From Marinobacterium alkalitolerans (lineage in GTDB: Bacteria > Pseudomonadota > Gammaproteobacteria > Pseudomonadales > Balneatricaceae): DNA of 64,000 bases. The stretch lies in the NCBI RefSeq assembly GCF_017776525.1, contig NZ_JACVEW010000002.1, positions 62,001 through 126,000 on the forward strand, given 5' to 3'. Position numbers and translations under genes: made by a program. Shown here piece after piece: positions 25,271 through 33,953 of the stretch; within the stretch, counting starts at the first letter, position 1, and each line of letters opens with the position of its first letter. The notes under the pieces were generated by a model. It saw only the letters and a program-made list of their open reading frames with translations, did not search any database and had not been told where the DNA came from.

Positions 25271-26602
25271 TCAGGCGATGTTGGCATCCAGTGCTTCAAG
25301 CCGATGCCGGTATGGGCCAATCGCCAGCGCGTACAGCAGGGTGGTAACCAGCAGCAGACAGAGCACGGTTACCAGTGCCCAGCGCAGGCCATCCGGCCCC
25401 ATTGTGCGGGTGTAAACGTCACTCAGCGTGCCCGACAGGAAAGGTCCGAGGCCGGCTCCTACCAGGGTCATGAACAGATTGACGAAAGCAGCCCCCATGG
25501 CGCGCTGTGAGCTGGTCAGAAGGTGGCTGACGGCGGCAAAGGTGAGTGATGGCCACCAGCTCTGGAAAAAGGCGAAGCCGGCACAGAAGAGCATCGCCAC
25601 GGGCACATCAAAGCGGCCGACAGCGAAGGTGGAACTGGTGGGCCAGAGCAGGAAGGCGATCCCCATGGGCAGGCTGATCAGAATGCCCAGCATCGGCAGA
25701 GCGATCTGCCAGCGAGTATCGCGCACGATCAACCGGTCGCAGAGCCAGCCACAGAACAGGGTGCCCAGTACGGCAAACAGACCGCTGGCAATGCCGAACA
25801 TGAAACCGGCCTGAGCGAGCGGCATTTCGTAGCTGCGCAGCAGGAACGTAGGTGCCCAGATGCCAAAGCCATAGCCGACCACGCCGGTCAGCGCGACGCC
25901 AAGGCAGAGCAGAACAAAGGCGCGTACGCGAAAAATGGTTTTAATCTGAGGGCCGAATTTGATATCGCGAGCGGTTTGGGCCTGGCGGCGCTCCTCTTCA
26001 CTGTCAAACACGCCCCGACCGGGGTCACGGGTGAACAGCCAGAGGGTGGCGGCGATGAACAGTCCCGGAATGCCGAACACCAGAAAGGTGGTGCGCCAGC
26101 CATAGGTTTGTGCGATGTAGCCACCCAGAACCATGGCGATCAGAATGCCCAGCTGAGGACCCAGCATGAAAATGCTCATCGCCATCGACCGACGATTCTT
26201 GGGGTAGAGGTCGGCCACCATGGAAACGGAAGGAGCCATGCCCCCCGCCTCACCGACGGCAACGGTCATACGGGCTACCAGCAGTTGCCAGAAGCTGGTG
26301 GCCATACCGCAGGCCATGGTCGCAAGGCTCCAGAGCCCGCAACAGATGGAGATCATCTTGCGGCGATCCGCGCCGCGATCAACCATCCGTCCCAGCGGAA
26401 TGCCCAGTACTCCGTAAAGCACCGCGAACGCGAGGCCGGTCAGCAGGCCCATCAGGGTATCGGAAGCGCCAAACTCCTGCTTGATCGGCTCGATAACAAT
26501 GGCGATGACATTGCGGTCGATGAAGGAAAAGATATACACCAGTGCCAGCAGGGCCAGCGTGAAGTGGCTCCGGATGGTCACCTTGGGCGGCATGATCGAC
26601 AT
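25271..26602 (-). CDS. MFS transporter, second probable steroid carrier
   Basis: 443 residues, about 12 transmembrane segments. The N-terminal segment FIDRNVIAIVIEPIKQEF and the following ASDTLMGLLTGLAFAVLYG are closely related to the MFS protein at 12.4 kb. A GRMVDRGADRRKM loop between helices 2 and 3 is the MFS motif A region. Likely proton-driven import of a steroid or bile-acid acid; specificity unknown. Single gene, divergent from the MBL-fold hydrolase with operator copy 5 between them. Its leader contains CACAACAAGAATAAATTC. Confidence 0.83.
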   Translation of the reverse strand: MSIMPPKVTIRSHFTLALLALVYIFSFIDRNVIAIVIEPIKQEFGASDTLMGLLTGLAFAVLYGVLGIPLGRMVDRGADRRKMISICCGLWSLATMACGMATSFWQLLVARMTVAVGEAGGMAPSVSMVADLYPKNRRSMAMSIFMLGPQLGILIAMVLGGYIAQTYGWRTTFLVFGIPGLFIAATLWLFTRDPGRGVFDSEEERRQAQTARDIKFGPQIKTIFRVRAFVLLCLGVALTGVVGYGFGIWAPTFLLRSYEMPLAQAGFMFGIASGLFAVLGTLFCGWLCDRLIVRDTRWQIALPMLGILISLPMGIAFLLWPTSSTFAVGRFDVPVAMLFCAGFAFFQSWWPSLTFAAVSHLLTSSQRAMGAAFVNLFMTLVGAGLGPFLSGTLSDVYTRTMGPDGLRWALVTVLCLLLVTTLLYALAIGPYRHRLEALDANIA

Positions 26603-26661
26603 GATGGGCTCCGTTGAATTTATTCTTGTTGTGCACAGGTTACGCTCGGTGCAAGTGGCGG

Positions 26662-26680
26662 CATCGTCCTTTTGGACGTG
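26662..26680. promoter_or_regulatory. Island operator, copy 5 (between MFS and MBL-fold genes)
   Basis: CATCGTCCTTTTGGACGTG: arms CGTCC and GGACG are perfectly complementary across TTTT. It is 59 bases from the MFS start (minus) and 74 from the hydrolase start (plus), so it can serve both. Confidence 0.65.
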
Positions 26681-26754
26681 GTCGGGCAGGGAGTGAATAA
26701 CGTCAGATGGGAGCCTCGAAATACTCTGCCCCTGCCACCAATCAGGAGATCGTC

Positions 26755-27831
26755 ATGGCCGCACGAGAAACCGATGCCGAGATCAGCCAGCGCAAGGCGC
26801 GCGAGCGTGATGCGTTGAAATACCCCTATGAGCGGCCTGCAGGTCCCGGTGAGGTGACACAACTGGCCAGAGGCGTTTATTGGGCGCGCATTCCCATGCC
26901 CATGGCGTTGAACCACATCAATGTGTATCTGCTGGACGATGAGGATGGGTGGTATCTGGTCGATACGGGGCTCAATACCGACGACTCCCGGGCGTGCTGG
27001 CGGCAACTGGCGCAGCGTCACTTTCCCGGCAAGCCACTGAAGGGCGTGATCTGCACCCATTTCCACTATGATCATGCAGGACTGGCGAGCTGGTTGATGC
27101 GGGAGTTCCATGCGCCGCTGTATATGACGCACGGCGAATACTTCACCATGCGCGCATTGGCCAGTACCAACGCAGAGGTCAAGGAAGATTCGCAGCGAGC
27201 CTTTTTCCTGCGTGCCGGCATGCCTGCAGAGCAGTTTGAGAAAATGCTGGGCTCCCATAAGCGGGACCCTTTCGTACCAGATTTTCCGCCCAGTTTTATC
27301 CGCTTGAGAGAAGGTGAAGCGCTCGATATCGGCAGCCGGAGCTGGACTGTGGTGGTGGGAGAAGGGCACTCGCCTGAGCACGCCTGCCTATACGCCGCGG
27401 AAGACCGCATTTTGCTGGCGGGTGATCAGGTACTGCCTGCCATCAGCTCCAACGTACTGGTAAGCGATGTAGAGCCGCGCGCCAACCCTTTGCGTTTGTG
27501 GCTCAAGTCTCTCGACAAGCTGCGCAGGCTTGCAGTGGATACGCTGGTACTGCCGGCACACGGTGATGTGTTCCGTGGCCTGCATGAGCGTGTGGATCAG
27601 CTGCATCAGCACCATCAACGTCAGTTGGACCTGATACTAACGCAAGCCTGTGGCGTAAAGGACTTTACGGCCTGGGACGCAATGGGTTGGCTGTTCCCGC
27701 GACGACTGAAGTCGATCGAGCTGATGCTGGCACAGGGCGAAACCCTGGCGCACCTGAATTATCTCTGCAGCCTGGACAAGTTGCAGGTAACGCCGGACGT
27801 GAACGGACTGGACCGATACCGGGCGCAATGA
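26755..27831 (+). CDS. Metallo-beta-lactamase-fold hydrolase
   Basis: 358 residues from ATG 26755 (MAARETDAEI), which has an AGGAG RBS; an in-frame ATG at 26707 does not. The metal-binding HxHxDH motif is CTHFHYDHAGL; further ligands are GEGHSPEHACLY, AGDQVLP and PAHGDVF. This is a complete binuclear zinc site. Members near steroid and terpenoid clusters are annotated as hydrolases of unknown substrate; a thioesterase, lactonase or ester hydrolase are all possible. It stands directly before an acyl-CoA ligase and is likely co-transcribed with it. Confidence 0.83.
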   Translation: MAARETDAEISQRKARERDALKYPYERPAGPGEVTQLARGVYWARIPMPMALNHINVYLLDDEDGWYLVDTGLNTDDSRACWRQLAQRHFPGKPLKGVICTHFHYDHAGLASWLMREFHAPLYMTHGEYFTMRALASTNAEVKEDSQRAFFLRAGMPAEQFEKMLGSHKRDPFVPDFPPSFIRLREGEALDIGSRSWTVVVGEGHSPEHACLYAAEDRILLAGDQVLPAISSNVLVSDVEPRANPLRLWLKSLDKLRRLAVDTLVLPAHGDVFRGLHERVDQLHQHHQRQLDLILTQACGVKDFTAWDAMGWLFPRRLKSIELMLAQGETLAHLNYLCSLDKLQVTPDVNGLDRYRAQ

Positions 27832-27866
27832 TTGAATTGATTTCACAACAATAAGAGGAGAAACCC

Positions 27867-29561
27867 ATGACCACCATTGCGGAACAGGCTGCCGCCATTC
27901 ATGCGCAGCTGACCGCGCCGGGCGCGCCGTTTGAGCTGACTGAGGTCGAGACTGCCCGGGGCCGTTTTCCTGTTTACAAACATGCGCCAGCCAGCCTGGT
28001 TGACGTTATCAGGCAGTCGCGGCGTGAGGATGACGAGTGTTTTCTGGTCTATCGTGACGAACGCTGGAGCTTCCGCCGTTTCTATGCGCAGGTGGATGCG
28101 CTGGCCTCCTGGATGTTCTTTCAGGGGGTGAAACCCGGTGATCGTGTCGCGATCGCCATGCGCAACCGACCTGAATGGGTGGCGGTGTTTGTGGCGGCGG
28201 CCCGTCTGGGTGCGGTACCCGCGCCGCTGAACAGCTTTGGTCTGGGGGAAGAGCTGCGGGATGCCTTGAGTGGGCTGGATGCCAGCATTCTGGCGTGTGA
28301 TACCGACCGCCTGAACCGTATCGATGTCAACGCGGTGGCTGATCAAACGCATATTCTGGTCGTCGGGCCGGAGCCCGAGTTCGGCGCGGGCCGCTGCCAT
28401 GCCTACGATGACGTTATTTCACGTCCGGTGGGCGAGCTGCCGGAGGTTCAGCCCTCACCCGAAGATCCGGCACTAATACTGTTTACCTCGGGCGCAACCA
28501 GCCGTGCCAAGGCGGTGGTATCCAGTCAGCGCGCTGTCTGTCAGGCGCTGTATAACATCGACTACATCAGCGCCGTGTCGGCCATGTCTTCGCCCGAGGC
28601 GCTGGCGCGAATTCAGGCGATGCAGCGCGCGCCCGTCATTCTGACGGCGGTGCCGCTGTTTCACGTCAGTGGCCTTCACGCCCAGCTGCTGACCGCCGTG
28701 AGAACCGGTCGCCGGCTGGTGTTCATGCACAAATGGGATCCGGCAACCGCCGTGGGCATGATGAAGCAGGAGCAGGTCACCCAGTTCAACGGCGCACCGT
28801 CAATGGTGATGCAGCTGCTGCGAGAACCAGACTTTCATACTGACGAGGTCAAGGGTGGCCTCGCGGGCCTTGGTTTCGGCGGTGCCGGTCTGCCACAGGG
28901 ACTGATCGACGAGGTGCTGGATGCCCTGCCTGACCAGCTGGTCGGTATCGGCTATGGCATGACGGAATCCAATGGCGTTGGCGCCGGTATCTCCGGGGAT
29001 ATCTTCCGCCTCGCACCCTCCGCTTCAGGCCTGATATCGCCGCTGATGCAGGTGCAGGTGAGAGCGCCCGACGGTTCGGTCCTGCCGGAGGGCGAAGATG
29101 GTGAAATCTGCCTGCGCTCCATCGCCTTGATGGACGGTTATCTCAACGATGCCGCTGCAACCGATACCGCACTGAGAGACGGTTGGCTGCATACGGGTGA
29201 TCTTGGACACGTGGATGCCAACGGCCTGATTTTTATCGTGGACCGACTCAAGGATGTGATCAACCGTGCCGGTGAAAATATTGCGGCAGCGGAAGTGGAG
29301 TCCTGCCTGATGCGTCATCCTTTGGTGCGCGAAGCGGCTGTGCTGGGCGTACCGGACGAGGAGACCGGCGAGGCGGTGGTGGCGGTGGTTGCCATTCAAC
29401 CGGGTGAAGAGCTGGAAGAGCCCGAGCTGCAGGCGTTTGTAGCCGAGCACCTGGCCGCCTACAAGGTGCCGTCGATGATCTCGGTGCAGCAGGAAAAGCT
29501 GCCACGCAATCCTGCCGGCAAGCTGCTGAAACAGCAGATCAAAAAGCAGCTGTTCCTCTAG
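27867..29561 (+). CDS. AMP-forming acyl-CoA ligase, probable steroid side-chain CoA ligase
   Basis: 564 residues of the ANL adenylating superfamily. The AMP-binding loop reads TSGATSRAKAVVSS, an atypical form of TSGTTGxPKG. Other motifs are regular: GYGMTESNG, GWLHTGDLG, DRLKDVINRAGENI and the C-terminal catalytic Lys in PRNPAGKLLKQ. Likely activates a steroid carboxylate (C24, C22 or ring-derived acid) as its CoA ester before beta-oxidation. AAGAGGAG RBS; the leader has CACAACAATAAG. Ends with an intrinsic terminator. Confidence 0.85.
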   Translation: MTTIAEQAAAIHAQLTAPGAPFELTEVETARGRFPVYKHAPASLVDVIRQSRREDDECFLVYRDERWSFRRFYAQVDALASWMFFQGVKPGDRVAIAMRNRPEWVAVFVAAARLGAVPAPLNSFGLGEELRDALSGLDASILACDTDRLNRIDVNAVADQTHILVVGPEPEFGAGRCHAYDDVISRPVGELPEVQPSPEDPALILFTSGATSRAKAVVSSQRAVCQALYNIDYISAVSAMSSPEALARIQAMQRAPVILTAVPLFHVSGLHAQLLTAVRTGRRLVFMHKWDPATAVGMMKQEQVTQFNGAPSMVMQLLREPDFHTDEVKGGLAGLGFGGAGLPQGLIDEVLDALPDQLVGIGYGMTESNGVGAGISGDIFRLAPSASGLISPLMQVQVRAPDGSVLPEGEDGEICLRSIALMDGYLNDAAATDTALRDGWLHTGDLGHVDANGLIFIVDRLKDVINRAGENIAAAEVESCLMRHPLVREAAVLGVPDEETGEAVVAVVAIQPGEELEEPELQAFVAEHLAAYKVPSMISVQQEKLPRNPAGKLLKQQIKKQLFL

Positions 29562-29590
29562 GTCATCCCTGTCTGTGAACCACTTCCCGG

Positions 29591-29622
29591 CGGGCACCTT
29601 CTCAGGTGCCCGTTTCTGTTTC
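29591..29622 (+). terminator. Intrinsic terminator after the acyl-CoA ligase
   Basis: CGGGCACCT (29591-29599) pairs with AGGTGCCCG (29604-29612), followed by TTTCTGTTTCTC. Confidence 0.75.
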
Positions 29623-29637
29623 TCTCCCTGCATCTGT

Positions 29638-29656
29638 TTAGTCCGGTTTGACGATG
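29638..29656 (+). promoter_or_regulatory. Island operator, copy 6 (upstream of kstD)
   Basis: TTAGTCCGGTTTGACGATG, oriented towards kstD and 106 bases from its ATG. CATGAT lies about 22 bases downstream. The sequence differs from copy 8b at only two positions. Confidence 0.7.
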
Positions 29657-29762
29657 CCCGGACCTCCCTGCCTTGCGCATGATGACCTTCAAGTACCAAT
29701 GGCTGTGGTGTTTCGCCACGCCGGGGGCGTACGGGTGAACAATAATAAAATGGAGATTGCAG

Positions 29763-31493
29763 ATGACTTCTCAGGCAACAGTCACCGATACCTATGACGT
29801 CGTGGTGGTCGGTTCCGGCGCTGGCGCCATGTCGGCCGCCATTTTTGCCGCCGACCAGGGCATGAGCGTACTGATCGTTGAAAAAGGGGCCAAGTATGGG
29901 GGCACCTCGGCGTTGTCAGGGGGCGGCATCTGGGTGCCCAATAACCATTTCTTCAAGGCCAGGGGCGGCGATGACAGCTATGAGAAGGCCTGGACCTATT
30001 TGAAAGCATCCGTGGGTGATGAGGTGGATGAGGCGCGCCTCAAAGCCTATCTGGATAACGCCCCCAAAATGATCAAATACCTGCAGGACAATACCCGGCT
30101 CAACTACACCGTTGCCGAAAAGTACCCGGACTACTATCAGCACCTGCCCGGCGCGGCAGTCGGCGGCCGTACACTGGACCCGGAACTGTTTGATACCACC
30201 GCGCTGGGGGATGAGGTGGACAACCTGATGCCGGCATCACCCACCACGCTGTTGATGGGCAAGATCGCCTGGACCGCCCGCCATGCGCACAAGGCGATGG
30301 CCCGCGAGCGGGGCTGGCGTCTGCTGCTGATCTGGCTGATGCTGCGCTACAAGCTCGACTTCAAGCAGCGCCGCAAGACCAAACGTGATCGCCGGGCGGC
30401 CCTCGGCAATGCCCTGATCGCTTCCTTGCGTGCCTCCCTGATGGACCGAAACGTGCCGCTGTGGCTGAACACCGATTTCCGTGAATTGATCGAAACCGAT
30501 GGCCGCATCAGTGGCGTGATTGTCGAGCGAGAAGGGAAAGAGCAGCTGATTCAGGTGCGCAAGGGCGTGATTCTGGGGTCGGGTGGCTTTGAGCAGAACC
30601 AGGCACTGCGGGACAAGTACCTGCCCAAACCCACCCGGGTGGAGTGGAGTGCAACCCCACCGGGGCAGAATACCGGGGCTGCGCTGGAGGCCGGTCAGGC
30701 CATTGGTGCGGCTACGTCCCTGCTGGACTGGGGCTGGTGGGCTCCCACGATCAGCGTGCCCAAGGAAAACAAGGCACGCGGTGTGTTTGCCGAACGTGCC
30801 TTCCCGGGGGCCATCGTTGTGAATGGTGAGGGCAAGCGCTTTGTGAACGAAGCGGTGGGCTATCTCGAATTCGTTGACGAGATGTACAAGGACAACGCGA
30901 AGACCAACGGCAAGACCATCCCGGCCTGGGTGGTTTTCGACAGCAAGTTCCGTTTCAACTACGCCATGGGGCCACTGATGCCTTCACAGGTGATGCCGGA
31001 CAGCCGCCTGCCCAAGGCCTGGCACAAAACGGTGTACTGGAAAGCGGACACGTTGGAGGGTCTGGCGAGTGAGATCGGTGTGGATGGCGCCGGCCTCAAA
31101 CAGACCGTCGAGCGGGTCAACCGCTTTGCTGCCAGTGGTAACGATGAGGACTTCCAGCGCGGCGGCAACCCCTTCGACCGCTACTACGGCGACAGCAACG
31201 TCAAGCCAAACCCCTGTATGGCCCCGATCCAGAAAGGGCCTTTCTACGCCATGCGCATGGATGCCGGTGACATTGGCAGCAAAGGCGGCCTGCTGACCAA
31301 CGAAAAGGGCTGTGTCGTGCGTGAGGATGGCAGCGAAATCAAGGGGTTGTATGCCATTGGCAACTGCTCCGCTTCGGTAATGGGCAAAACCTACCCCGGA
31401 GCCGGTGCCACGCTGGGGCCTGCCATGACATTTGGCTATATCGCGGTGAATGATCTGGCACGTCAATCAGAGACACAAGAGGTGACGCCATGA
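29763..31493 (+). CDS. kstD: 3-ketosteroid delta1-dehydrogenase
   Basis: 576 residues from ATG 29763 (TGGAG RBS; a TTG two codons earlier is unlikely). FAD-binding GSGAGAMSAAI near the N-terminus, GGTSALSGGGIWVPNN as in KstD and the fumarate reductase-type flavoproteins. The C-terminal KGPFYAM...GDIGSKGGL and TYPGAGATLGPAMTFGYIA segments closely follow KstD, where Tyr and Gly of these parts form the catalytic site. Introduces the 1,2 double bond into 3-ketosteroids. First of four tightly coupled genes; overlaps the next gene by four bases. Which of the two flavoproteins acts at C1 and which at C4 cannot be decided by reading. Confidence 0.85.
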   Translation: MTSQATVTDTYDVVVVGSGAGAMSAAIFAADQGMSVLIVEKGAKYGGTSALSGGGIWVPNNHFFKARGGDDSYEKAWTYLKASVGDEVDEARLKAYLDNAPKMIKYLQDNTRLNYTVAEKYPDYYQHLPGAAVGGRTLDPELFDTTALGDEVDNLMPASPTTLLMGKIAWTARHAHKAMARERGWRLLLIWLMLRYKLDFKQRRKTKRDRRAALGNALIASLRASLMDRNVPLWLNTDFRELIETDGRISGVIVEREGKEQLIQVRKGVILGSGGFEQNQALRDKYLPKPTRVEWSATPPGQNTGAALEAGQAIGAATSLLDWGWWAPTISVPKENKARGVFAERAFPGAIVVNGEGKRFVNEAVGYLEFVDEMYKDNAKTNGKTIPAWVVFDSKFRFNYAMGPLMPSQVMPDSRLPKAWHKTVYWKADTLEGLASEIGVDGAGLKQTVERVNRFAASGNDEDFQRGGNPFDRYYGDSNVKPNPCMAPIQKGPFYAMRMDAGDIGSKGGLLTNEKGCVVREDGSEIKGLYAIGNCSASVMGKTYPGAGATLGPAMTFGYIAVNDLARQSETQEVTP

Positions 31494-33181
31494 GCACCTC
31501 GACCATTACAGAGGTGTTTCCACCGCTGCGAGTCGACTCTGAGCAGGACGTACAGTGGGCCCAGCAGTGCGATGTGCTGGTGGTCGGCTGGGGCGCGGCC
31601 GGCGCCAGTACTGCAATTGAGGCACATGATCAGGGGCTTGATGTGCTGGTGACGGACCGCTTTGAAGGCGGTGGTGCCAGTGCCAAAAGTGGCGGCGTGG
31701 TGTACGCCGGCGGCGGGACGGAGCAGCAGCGCAAGGCGGGCTTCACCGATTCCCCCAAGGCGATGTTTGAGTACCTCAAGCACGAAACCCAAGGGGTGGT
31801 CAGTGATGCCACGCTGCGCCGGTTTTGCGACCAAAGCGCAGCCAACCTGCGCTGGCTCGAAGCCATGGGTACGCCCTACACCCATAGCATGCCGCCGGGG
31901 GGCAAAACATCCTACCCCCAGGATGGCTATTACCTCTACTACTCCGGCAATGAGTTGGTACCGGCCTATCGGGGAGCGGGCGAACCGCCACCCCGTGGGC
32001 ATCGCACGGTAGGCAAGGGGCATGGCGGTGTGGTGCTGTATGGCCACTTGCAGGCGGCGTGTCGCAAGCGGGGTATCCGCAGCCTGACCCAGTCGGCCGT
32101 TCGCTGTCTGGTCATGGACTCCAGTGGCCGAGTGCTGGGAGCCGAAGTCTGGTCACTGCCGGCAGGCAAGGTCGCCAGGCAACATGCCCGGCTGGCGAGA
32201 CGGGCAGAAAAACTGCAGAACCTGGCACCGGGGTACTGTAACCGCTTGCGTCAAAAACTGTCGGCACTGGAAAAGCAGCATGCTTCCCCGCAGTTGATAC
32301 GTGCTCGCAAGGGCGTGGTACTGAGCACGGGCGGTTTCATTTTCAACAAGGAGCTGGTGAAGGAGCACGCCCCGAAATATCGCCGCAATTTCAAAATCGG
32401 TGCCACCGGCTGCGATGGCAGTGGCCTGCGACTGGGTCAGTCCGTAGGAGCGGCAACACAGCGTCTGGATACCGTATCGGCCTGGCGCTTTATCAACCCG
32501 CCGCAGAAATGGCCCAAGGGGATCGCGGTGAATGCAAAGGGTGAGCGCTTCAGCAATGAGGAGGTCTATGGCGCCACTCTGGGGCATGCCATTTGCGAGG
32601 AGCAGAACGGCAAGGCCTGGTTGATTCTGGACAAGCCGCTGCGTCGGCAGGCGATCAGGCAGTGTCTGCTGGGGCGTTACTGGTGGTTCCAGTCGGTGCC
32701 GGCGCTGGTGATGATGCTGCTGGGCGCGAAAAAAGGTCGCACTCCGGCAGAGCTGGCCCGCAAGACCGGTATGGATCCGGCGAGCCTGGATCTGGCTCTG
32801 AATGCCTACAACCGTGCCATCAGCGAGGGGCTGCCCGACCCGCAGGGCAAGTCGGACGACTCGCGTCAGCCGCTGCGTCAGGGACCCTTCTACGCGCTGG
32901 ATATCTCGGTGAGCTCACCCGTGCTGCCGCTGGGTGCGCTGACGCTGGGCGGTCTCAAGGTGGACGAAACCAGCGGCAATGTACTCGGTGAACAGGGCGT
33001 ACCGATCCCGGGATTGTATGCGGCGGGCCGTGCCGCCGTGGGAATTCCCTCCAACCTCTATGTCAGCGGACTTTCGCTGGCTGACTGTATCTTCTCCGGA
33101 CGTCGCGCCGGTGCTGCGCTGGCGTCAGAGGCGCGGCAGCAGAGCGTGCATACAACCGGTGAGGCCCTTACTACCGCTTGA
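31490..33181 (+). CDS. Second 3-ketosteroid dehydrogenase flavoprotein (TesI-like, possibly delta4(5alpha))
   Basis: 563 residues, FAD-dependent. GWGAAGASTAIEAHDQG is the dinucleotide site; GGGASAKSGGVVYAGGG and the ending GLYAAGRAAVGIPSN...SGLSLADCIFSGRRAG place it in the fumarate reductase/KstD flavoprotein superfamily but in a branch distinct from its neighbour. In Comamonas the delta1 (TesH) and delta4(5alpha) (TesI) dehydrogenase genes are adjacent, and this arrangement matches. ATGA overlap with the gene upstream indicates translational coupling. An Arg/Lys-rich stretch around 215-250 is unusual and may be an inserted loop. Confidence 0.75.
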   Translation: MSTSTITEVFPPLRVDSEQDVQWAQQCDVLVVGWGAAGASTAIEAHDQGLDVLVTDRFEGGGASAKSGGVVYAGGGTEQQRKAGFTDSPKAMFEYLKHETQGVVSDATLRRFCDQSAANLRWLEAMGTPYTHSMPPGGKTSYPQDGYYLYYSGNELVPAYRGAGEPPPRGHRTVGKGHGGVVLYGHLQAACRKRGIRSLTQSAVRCLVMDSSGRVLGAEVWSLPAGKVARQHARLARRAEKLQNLAPGYCNRLRQKLSALEKQHASPQLIRARKGVVLSTGGFIFNKELVKEHAPKYRRNFKIGATGCDGSGLRLGQSVGAATQRLDTVSAWRFINPPQKWPKGIAVNAKGERFSNEEVYGATLGHAICEEQNGKAWLILDKPLRRQAIRQCLLGRYWWFQSVPALVMMLLGAKKGRTPAELARKTGMDPASLDLALNAYNRAISEGLPDPQGKSDDSRQPLRQGPFYALDISVSSPVLPLGALTLGGLKVDETSGNVLGEQGVPIPGLYAAGRAAVGIPSNLYVSGLSLADCIFSGRRAGAALASEARQQSVHTTGEALTTA

Positions 33182-33193
33182 AGGAATCTGTAT

Positions 33194-33952
33194 ATGAGTT
33201 ATTCGATGGACACCAGGGTTGCGCTCGTGACCGGAGCGGCCAGCGGCGTAGGCCTTGCCGTGGCAAAACAGCTGGTTGCGGCCGGTGCGCGCGTGGTGAT
33301 GACCGATCTGCAGCAGGAAAAGGGTGAAGCCGTCGCGGCCGAGATGGGCGAACAGGCCCGGTTCCTGACCATGGACGTGGCCAGCCCCGACGACTGGGAC
33401 AGGGTACTGACCCATATTCAGGAGCACGAAGGTCGATTGGACGTGCTGGTGAACAATGCCGGGATTCTCAAGACCGGCACCATTGAGTCAACCGAGCTTG
33501 AAGACTGGCAGCGACTGCACCGCGTCAATGCGGACAGCGTGTTTCTGGGCTGTCAGAAAAGCCTGCCACTGCTTAAGCAGCAGGGCGGTGCCATCGTCAA
33601 CATTTCCTCCATTGCCGCGCTCGCCGGGCGCAATGACTACCTGGCCTACAGTGCGTCCAAGGGATCGGTGGCTGCACTGACACGGGCGGTTGCGGTGCAT
33701 TGTCGACGCAAGAAATACCGTGTGCGTTGCAACTCAGTGCACCCGGACGGCGTACTGACCCCGATGACGCTGGCCGAGCTGCCTCAGGGCATTGACCCGA
33801 ACCAGATCACTGTGGATGCCGACCCCATGAATCGCATGTGCCAGCCCGAGGATGTGGCGTCGGCCGTGCTCTACCTGGCATCCGATGAGGCGCGCGCCGT
33901 CAACGGTATCGAACTGCGCGTCGACAGTGGCCAATTCATCATGAGTATTTGA
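33194..33952 (+). CDS. 3beta/17beta-hydroxysteroid dehydrogenase
   Basis: 252-residue SDR closely resembling the Comamonas testosteroni 3beta/17beta-HSD. Shared features are VALVTGAASGVG, NNAGIL, an SVFLGCQ segment, YSASK and CNSVHPDGVLTPM, the last being distinctive of that enzyme. Oxidises 3beta- or 17beta-hydroxyls with NAD+. It fits with the two ketosteroid dehydrogenases encoded immediately upstream. AAGGAA RBS. The stop lies one base before the start of the next gene. Confidence 0.85.
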   Translation: MSYSMDTRVALVTGAASGVGLAVAKQLVAAGARVVMTDLQQEKGEAVAAEMGEQARFLTMDVASPDDWDRVLTHIQEHEGRLDVLVNNAGILKTGTIESTELEDWQRLHRVNADSVFLGCQKSLPLLKQQGGAIVNISSIAALAGRNDYLAYSASKGSVAALTRAVAVHCRRKKYRVRCNSVHPDGVLTPMTLAELPQGIDPNQITVDADPMNRMCQPEDVASAVLYLASDEARAVNGIELRVDSGQFIMSI

Positions 33953-33953
33953 G

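Noticed and set aside
26755-27831. MBL-fold protein as a replacement for HsaD
   Set aside because: Wrong fold and chemistry for C-C bond hydrolysis; only its unknown function makes it tempting.
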